DNA of 64,000 bases. It comes from Amia ocellicauda (Eukaryota; Chordata; Actinopteri; Amiiformes; Amiidae). The notes under the pieces were generated by a model that saw only the letters and a list, made by a program, of their open reading frames with translations, did no database searches and was not told where the DNA came from. Shown in pieces: positions 57,150-64,000 of the stretch; position 1 is the stretch's first letter; every line of letters begins with the position of its first letter. A program made the position numbers and the translations under genes. The stretch is taken from contig NC_089868.1 of NCBI RefSeq assembly GCF_036373705.1, positions 12,339,020-12,403,019 on the forward strand, read 5' to 3'.

Positions 57150-59515
57150 CAGGAGAGACACAGATGGGGAGACACAGGGGCCACAGTTATTAAACACAGC
57201 CCGTGAGGAGTCAAACACATTGACCCCACTGGTCTTCCATCAGCCACTGATTTGTTTCATTTGAAAAAGATCAGACACAAATGGGGGGTTTGTTCTTAAG
57301 TTCTGTCCTTCACACCAATTTCATTTTTCAGATCAGTGCTCTTCCTGCAGGTCATTATCTCTGACCACAGCCCTGCCATTGACTGCAAAAAAGCAAAAGT
57401 GCCTCAAACTTATGCTCTGACATCGGGAGCAGCCTGGCTGTGAGTGCTGTCCTCTGATCTCTACTGCTGGGGTGTGAGACTGCAGTGGGGAGCCCATCTC
57501 CTTCCCTGAGGGAGTGTGGCACTTATTTACCCTGGGGGCTGTCTGGCAGGCTGAAAAGAGCGTGTGCATATTCCCTATTCCACCTTGCACAGTCAGTCCA
57601 TGATTGTCATACGACGGTGAAATTAGTTTGATTCTATCGATTGATTGATTAGATGGGTTGAATGGCCTCCTCTCATTTGTAAACTTTCTTATATTTTACG
57701 TGCACTAAAAGTGACATGACCAATGAAACACGAGAGGAAGACCTGGATTGGTGGAAAAGCTTATCTGCGTGTCTAACCGCAAATAACTGTACAACAAACC
57801 AAATAAATATAGACAGACAATATATAACAAGCTATCGCGGAGGAGCTGGGGATGAATGGTGCCTACTGATGTAGCTAGAATTCTCCTAGGAAATGGGTAA
57901 GCACAGATAAACAACAAAAAGGAGACTTACATTACTTACAAAGATTTGCAACTTCAAATAAACACACTGAAACATGCTCTCTGCATTTGTGTCTTTATGG
58001 TGAGGGTAGTCTGAGTGAAATCTTTATTATTTAATTTTTTACATATTTCTAAATGATTTCTTCAGCAGCCCCGTTGTAACCTCAAAACATGTCAGGTGAC
58101 AGAGCTTTCTGTAGACATGCCTCGCAGCTGAAGCTTCCAGAAATGTCTTAAAATTCACCTATTTTAAAAAGCTTTTAAGGATCTCTGTTAGTTGCAAGTT
58201 TTTAAATCCTCATAGGCATTCTTACATGCTTGCTCCCCATTATTGGCTGACCTGCTTGTTTTGTCAGTATGTTTAAATTGCCACTATTGTGCTGCTTGTT
58301 GCCTTTGCTAACTCACAGAGTCCCGAAGCTGAAGGTCATGCTATCCGTTCTGCATATCCCCGTCCGTACACACGTCTTGCTTGTGGCTCCTGACAGTCTG
58401 CATGGGCTGCACTCGATGGTATCAGTTCAGGTTTGACAATCGTGATTGCAACCATTGCACAGAATCTGATACGCAAAAACAATAAACATTCAAAACAGAA
58501 GTTACAAAGAAACATTATGCATATTTAGTGTTGATTGTGTAATCTCTAATATAGGACAGTTCCTAGGACAGACAACAGACAACACATACAAATCAGACAA
58601 AAGGCGTCCAGAAATGGCTTGTACCCATTGATCGCATAATAAGCAAGAGTAGTCTGTTCCTGCTCCCTTGTTGTGGGTCCAGGACATGTAAAAGAAAGAA
58701 ATACTCATACTATAGTTAGAGCATCCATTCTAGGAATAGTCTTGATTGGAAGAGACTGAGTTAATTAATTACATTTGCCATTATATTGTTTGACCTGAGC
58801 CCAACATTTACAGCACACCCCTCTATCCTGTCCGTCCACAAACACCGGTAACAGCATTGTGGGCCACTTCAGGTCTTTTCAACCATTTCTACTTGAAATT
58901 TTGCTAAAACATCTTATAACAGGATAAATCCTATGAATTGTTTTGGAAGAAACTTCTTTAACTTCATTGGCGAGATGATACCTAACAGAAATCTTAAAAA
59001 AACTAAATCAGTTTATATTTTTAAAAATTGCATTCCAGTAAAATGTTGCAGGGGGAATAGAAATACATCATTTCCTAGTTTGTTTAATGTCACATTTCCT
59101 ATTTAAAATATCCACGTCCTCCAGCAATAAGGATGATGTCTGAACAACAGTCTCTAGCTGGCAAACCTCCTTATATAATCTTAACAGTAATAAAGTCCCT
59201 CTGGGAATTGCAACAAAAACTATTGCAAATTAACTGGATTTTTAAATGCATTGAAGAATTCTGAGTAATTAAATAATTATATTTTAATTTAATAATTATG
59301 TTTATATATTCATTTCCAAGTCAATTGTACCCGTTTATGAACAGTAGCAAGTTTAACAGGGATTTTATTCACATCAAAATTACATAAGAATTCAATATCA
59401 CCAACCTTCCGAAAGATAAATCTAGTGAATACATAACTGATCTAGATATTCCTTCATTCTTCCATAATAGAACACGGTCTGATACAGATAAATCCCTTGT
59501 TCGTGATGGGTTAGT
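57150..59515. other. no gene seen
   Basis: Mixed AT-rich DNA. 57330-57590 is open on the minus strand, without a recognisable domain or splice context. Confidence 0.4.
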
Positions 59516-59890
59516 GAACCCAGGTGCGCAGCGACAAGGCAGATCAGGCTAGCAGGAGGTCAAGGGCCGGTGAACAGTACAGTGTAGGTCATGGGATCAG
59601 ACAAACAACACTAACTAGGTAATCCAAAGAGCGATGATCAAAACACAGAGCGCTCTACAGAACTAAACATTCAGAAAAGCAAACTCCTAGAGAAGGCAAG
59701 ACTTCACAGAGAACAAAGGGGTATATATACAGGAAGCAGGTGAAGCAAGGAAATGAGGAACAGGTGTGCTAATGGATTGGGGAACAAGGGGCAATAATTC
59801 AATAATGAGGTGAAGAGGAATGAAAGAGACAGGGGAGACATAACACTGGGGAAAACTAAGACCTCTGGTGGTGAAATGTAGACATGACAG
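59516..59890 (-). mobile_element. LTR-like remnant
   Basis: Purine-rich block ending CATGACAG, similar in style to the solo LTR at 6796-7312. TATATATAC on the minus strand suggests a promoter. The other end is unclear. Confidence 0.35.
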
Positions 59891-60049
59891 GAACCCCCCT
59901 CATGCTATATATATCACAAACCAAGAATTACAATTATTATTTTTTTCTATAATGGGCATGAAGTTCAGACTACTTCTTTCTTCCAGATCTTAACATATCT
60001 TGGAATTAAAATGTGTAATCACCTTTTAATAGGAATGTCACTGAAAAGC

Positions 60050-60180
60050 CCAGTAAAGAATTTATGTCTTGAAGCACAGAGGATACAGTATTTATTTAAC
60101 ATGCCCGGCCTGGAAGCTCTCCACCTCAGCAGAGTCTCTCTGAACAACACAATTTAACAGCCTTTTATACAATGCATGAC
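60050..60180 (-). mobile_element. LTR-like remnant
   Basis: On the minus strand TATAAAAGGCTGTTAAATTG is followed about 75 bases later by AATAAATAC, a TATA - R - polyadenylation-signal layout like those at 4215-4325 and 12690-12930. Confidence 0.4.
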
Positions 60181-61850
60181 GCATGGTTCTGTGGGCAGGG
60201 TCAGTCACATGCTTCCAAGAAGCGTTGCCCCAAGGTCAGGTCGTGGACCTTTGCAAAGAGGTTGTCTTCCTGGTGGAAGTTGAGGGATGCAGAAACCAGA
60301 TGGCTTCCCTTGATGTACTGGGAGAGGTCCGATCCCACGGTCATCATTAGCAACTGTCAACCAATCATTAACTAAAACACTTCCTGCCAATCTGGGGAAC
60401 CAATTAACAGACTTTTAACAAACAGCTGTGGACTCTCTCTCCACTATGTGATCATTATATCATTGACAGGAAATTATAACAAATGTACCTTATTGAAATT
60501 TGCTCAGTCTGCATACTATTATTCATATAAAACATTATACAGTTTATATAAAGCATACTGGCTCTTCAGTCACAGATGTTGCTTAACTCACAATCTTCTA
60601 AGGCAAATCATTCAAATTCTTTAACATTTAACAATAATCCACATACAGAAGAAATCTATTTTGATACTATCAAAAGCCTCCTAAATACTTAAAACCCCAA
60701 AACTTGCAGTGTTTTAAACAAACTCATGCTTCTGTGACAAAGGCTTTATACAAATCCACAAACAAAATTAAGCTGTCTTCATGAATGAGGTCACTGTAGT
60801 CCAGTGGTTTTCAAACCGGTCCTGGAGTACCCCCTGCCCTACTGGTTTTTGTTCCAACCGAGGTTTTAATTGCTTAATTGAATCCTTAATTGACCTAAAA
60901 AAGCAATATACCATTCAATTAAGTAATTAAGACCTCGTTTGGAACAAAAACCAGCAGAAGGAAGGATCACACCCAAACACTCGAGTAACTGATGTAAAAA
61001 TTAGGAAAAATTACAAACCATGCCCATTCCAAATATAAACAGTATTAATCTTATATATCCTTAAATGACCGCATTATAAAAGTGTAAGATTTCAAGGTAA
61101 AGTAAGATGCTGATGGACATTTCATTGTTAGCAATGTTGTATTTTATGTTAATAATGGCAAAGCTTTTTTTTTTTCTATGATCATTGTTTTCTATCCTGT
61201 GGGTCTGCTGTGTACCGTTAAGATACTTTACATCGTGTTGTAATCCTACCATTAAAACACTAATACAAAGTTTTAAAGCTGCAAGGCACATCTACTGGTT
61301 TAATTTGAACACGTTGTCACATGACAGCCATGGATTCCGGGATGGAAGTGTTTTAAGTGTTATTCTCACGCGTGTAAACCAGCCTTTCTGGCACTTTCCT
61401 GCAAAAAACACTAGACCACTGCAAAAACTGTACTAGAGCTGATTTGTGAGCAAGTTAGTGGTTAAAACACACAAGTCAACTCTGCCATAGACGCCATCAA
61501 CACTGAAAATACATTCACTTTGTAGGGTGGTACAGAAAGACGCACTTCAGCCAATCTTGCAAGGACAGGTAGTCGATACTGGTTCATTTTCCACCACAAC
61601 AACAGGCTTTTCTTTCGTTTCATTATAGTTACACCAAAATGTCTTCAACCTCAGTGGGGTAGGAGCGGGTGCTGCATGCAGTTATTATATTAATTGTTAC
61701 GTTAATAAGTGGGCATTATTACTTATTCTGGTCATATTATTTCATACAAATACACAGCGCAAGGAAATGTTTAAAACACATTTATTCATACTTTTAAATA
61801 TTTAGAATTGGGAAGCATGGACAGAGAGATTCTAGAGTCTGTAGGGGCCC
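60181..61850. other. mostly featureless; one foldback MITE
   Basis: Apart from the palindromic element at 60805-60960 there is AT-rich DNA. No exons are recognised. Confidence 0.4.
60805..60960. repeat. foldback MITE
   Basis: The arms 60842-60881 and 60912-60953 are inverted copies (CTGGTTTTTGTTCCAACCGA against TCGTTTGGAACAAAAACCAG), with a 30-base loop. The outer TCCTGGAGTACCCCCTGCCC is a common end in fish dispersed repeats. Confidence 0.75.
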
Positions 61851-61959
61851 TAGGCAGAATATTTCCGGGGTGTGTGTGGGGGGGATGCCGATGTGTTTTC
61901 TCCTGTGAGAGCGGAGGGGGGGTGCTGATGGTGTTTTCTCCAGTAGCGGAGTTTTTCTG

Positions 61960-62095
61960 GTAGCGGAGTACTATTGAAGATGGTGCCAAGATATTTGTAC
62001 TGGTCTACAATGTCCACCTCCTCGCCATGGATGATCACCGGGGATTGCTTCTTTGTTTTCAAGAGAGGTGGTTCAAAGAATTCCAGTGGCTCCAC
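61960..62095 (-). pseudogene. LINE reverse transcriptase scrap
   Basis: The minus strand encodes PVIIHGEEVDIVDQYKYLG followed by TIFNSTPL, the conserved YKYLG region near the C-terminal part of many fish LINE reverse transcriptases. The frame collapses into unrelated sequence at about 61960. Confidence 0.7.
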
Positions 62096-62109
62096 TACAG
62101 TCCTAGTGT

Positions 62110-63890
62110 GAATGGAGTGTTATGCTTCTATTCCACAAAAGCTTTCAAAAGCCAGAAATCACCACTTGCAAAAAACTCTGATGCTGCATTTGTAAACTCT
62201 TGATTCAGAAACTGGAAAAGAGCAATAGAAACATTTGCTTTACATTCAAGCACCAGTCACACAAGGTTGCCATGAATACACAGTCATCAAACAAGTCCAG
62301 TTGATACCCAACTGTCCACAGTTAGAGCTCTCCAGCAAGAGAGAGCAAGATCATGCCTCTCAAAAATAGTGGGTACTGTGCAACTTTTAATTAGACAGAG
62401 TTTAGCTCTCAGGGGCCATGAGGACAAGGATGGAAATCTATACCAAACACTGAAAATGAGATCTGAGGATGACCCAGTTCTTGCTACATGGTTGACAACA
62501 CAGTGCCATGATTATTCAAGCACAAAAGTTCAGAATGAAATCCTGTGTTTATTGGCCAACTGCATTGTCAAAGATATTGCCAGTACAGTCCTCAATCTAC
62601 CACTGTAGCAATACTCGATTATAACAGATGGAACTCAACAGGAGTTATTCTGTGTCCGTTGTGTGGATCATGACCTGATCCCCCATAAAGCATTTGTTGG
62701 ATTATATCTGGAGACAACCTGGCAAAAGTTGCTATGGATGTCCTGCTGCACCTTAACTTGCCCATCTCAAGTCTGCGTGGACAAACATATGATGGAACAC
62801 CAACCATACTAAGAGAAAAGCAGCCACTTGCTCTGCATGTCCATTGTGGCCTTCACTGTATAAATCTTGTCACACAGGCTGCCTGCACATCATCACCTCT
62901 GACATGTATTGCCCAGAGTGAATACACAAGTCTGTATAGGCAATTGGGGAAATTAGCAATCCACTCAGTAATAAGCCTTAGTCTGTAGAGTTCAGCTTGG
63001 AGCAGATCGCTACATCTGATGGCTCAGACACAGCAACAGCAAGAGGGCTTCTTGAGAACTTTGAGAAAGGGACCACAGTCCTGGGACTCCTTTTAGCCTC
63101 TATGGTCACAGAGGAGTTGGAGTGCCTGAATAGCAGCTTACAGAAGAGAACAGCTGCAGTGGCTGGAATGCGTGCTGCAGTTGAGTGTGTGAAGAACACA
63201 TTACAGGCAAAGAGGTCAGAGGATACATTTAAACAGATATATGACAGAGCAACAGAGGTGATTGGAAAGTTCAATTTACAATCAATTCAGATGCCTCACA
63301 TCTGGAATCCATCTAAGCACTTCACTGGAAATGCTGCTTCTTATTCTCCCACATCTTCTCAGGAATACTACCAGGCTGAGTTTTATAAGATGCTTGATAC
63401 TGTGGATGTGCAGCTGAATGAGCGCTTCAATCAGGCCTGCCTATAAGAGCTTGACAAACTTGCAAGGATTCTCCTCTCAGGAGAGGTTAATACTGTGGTG
63501 GACCAGTACCCAGAGCTGAACAAGAGATTGATTGATGTGCAGTTGTCCATGTTACAAATTCACCACCAGTATAGCACAAGTACTGAAGCTGCAACTATCC
63601 TCAGAGACCAGCTGCCTGAGGTCCGTGGTCTTTTCAGCCCAGTAGAAGCACTTGTTAGACTTCTTTTGGTTGTCCCTGCTTCCTCTGAAGCAGAGAGGAG
63701 TTTCAGTGCTTTAAGAAGGCTTAAGTCCTGGCTCCGAAGTACAGTGAAGCAAAGCCACTTAAACCATGCAGCAGTCTGTCATGTCCATCAGGACAAGTTG
63801 GATGGATTGGACAGAAAAACTATTTGCCAGCAGTTTGTCTCTACAAATGAACGAAGAAAACTGGCGTTTGGAGCTTTCAATTAATAAAGA
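62110..63890 (+). mobile_element. degenerate hAT-type transposase (ZMYM1-like)
   Basis: The plus strand encodes, across several frames, the order seen in hAT/ZMYM1-type proteins. First is a TTF/linker-like start with FRNWKRAIE (about 62200). Next are LALRGHEDKDGNLYQTLKM and DDPVLATWL (62390-62500), then a DUF4371-like middle with LPISSLRGQTYDGTP and HCGLHCINLVTQAA (62750-62900). A helical region follows (62997-63446), then the C-terminal dimerisation block VPASSEAERSFSALRRLKSW (about 63670-63735). The last two segments are in one frame separated only by a TAA at 63444-63446. Earlier stops and frameshifts at about 62606 and 62988 show it is not functional. A final AATAAA is near 63990. Confidence 0.8.
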
Positions 63891-64000
63891 AAAATGTTAG
63901 GATGTAAGAAAATGAAGAGAAGGAAAGAAAAGTTGATAAAGTTGATAAAGTTGTATATTCATTTTTATAATTATTTTAAAGAAAGTATTTGAATAAAGGT

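Overview
The window looks like a gene-poor, repeat-rich piece of a ray-finned fish chromosome. Coding sequence lies in short exons with GT/AG introns. The intergenic DNA is AT-rich and full of Tc1/mariner elements, hAT-like MITEs, solo LTR-like blocks, (ATT)n-tailed SINE-like repeats and minisatellites of the kind common in fish. I cannot name the species.

Three genes or gene copies dominate, all on the minus strand and all related to the AGC kinase PKN (protein kinase N). Copy 3 (46287-50613) can be assembled into an uninterrupted 11-exon CDS of 458 codons plus stop. Copy 2 (14318-17581) assembles into a 9-exon CDS of 403 codons plus stop. Copy 1 (1138-3023) is a decayed copy lacking the catalytic exons and broken by a Tc1 element. 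Neither intact copy has the HR1 repeats or C2-like region of classical PKN. Each starts with a short hydrophobic segment followed directly by the kinase domain. Copies 2 and 3 also share an upstream block with a perfect CRE (TGACGTCA) and similar 5' leader sequence, so the promoter was duplicated with the gene.

Between copies 1 and 2 sits a four-exon remnant of a CLCA-type metalloprotease/VWA gene (4817-7608, minus) with a frame break just after its HEXXH motif. Between copies 2 and 3 lies an apparently intact four-exon gene for a 269-residue secreted protein (34388-38166, minus). It resembles a fish-specific family of secreted AID/APOBEC-like deaminases, with altered zinc-site residues. Several isolated exon-like segments (23.3-23.9 kb, 26.1 kb, 57.1 kb) are reported at low confidence.

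The right end (52-62 kb) is mostly non-coding, AT-rich DNA. It finishes with a LINE reverse-transcriptase scrap and a degenerate hAT/ZMYM1-like transposase gene (62.1-63.9 kb). Two loci 20 kb apart (8.3 and 28.1 kb) carry the same 35-bp minisatellite with the same unique flank. A distinct 32-bp minisatellite sits at 25.5 kb. There is no operon-like organisation. The functional story is one of local duplication and decay of a short kinase family, set among transposons and isolated genes.
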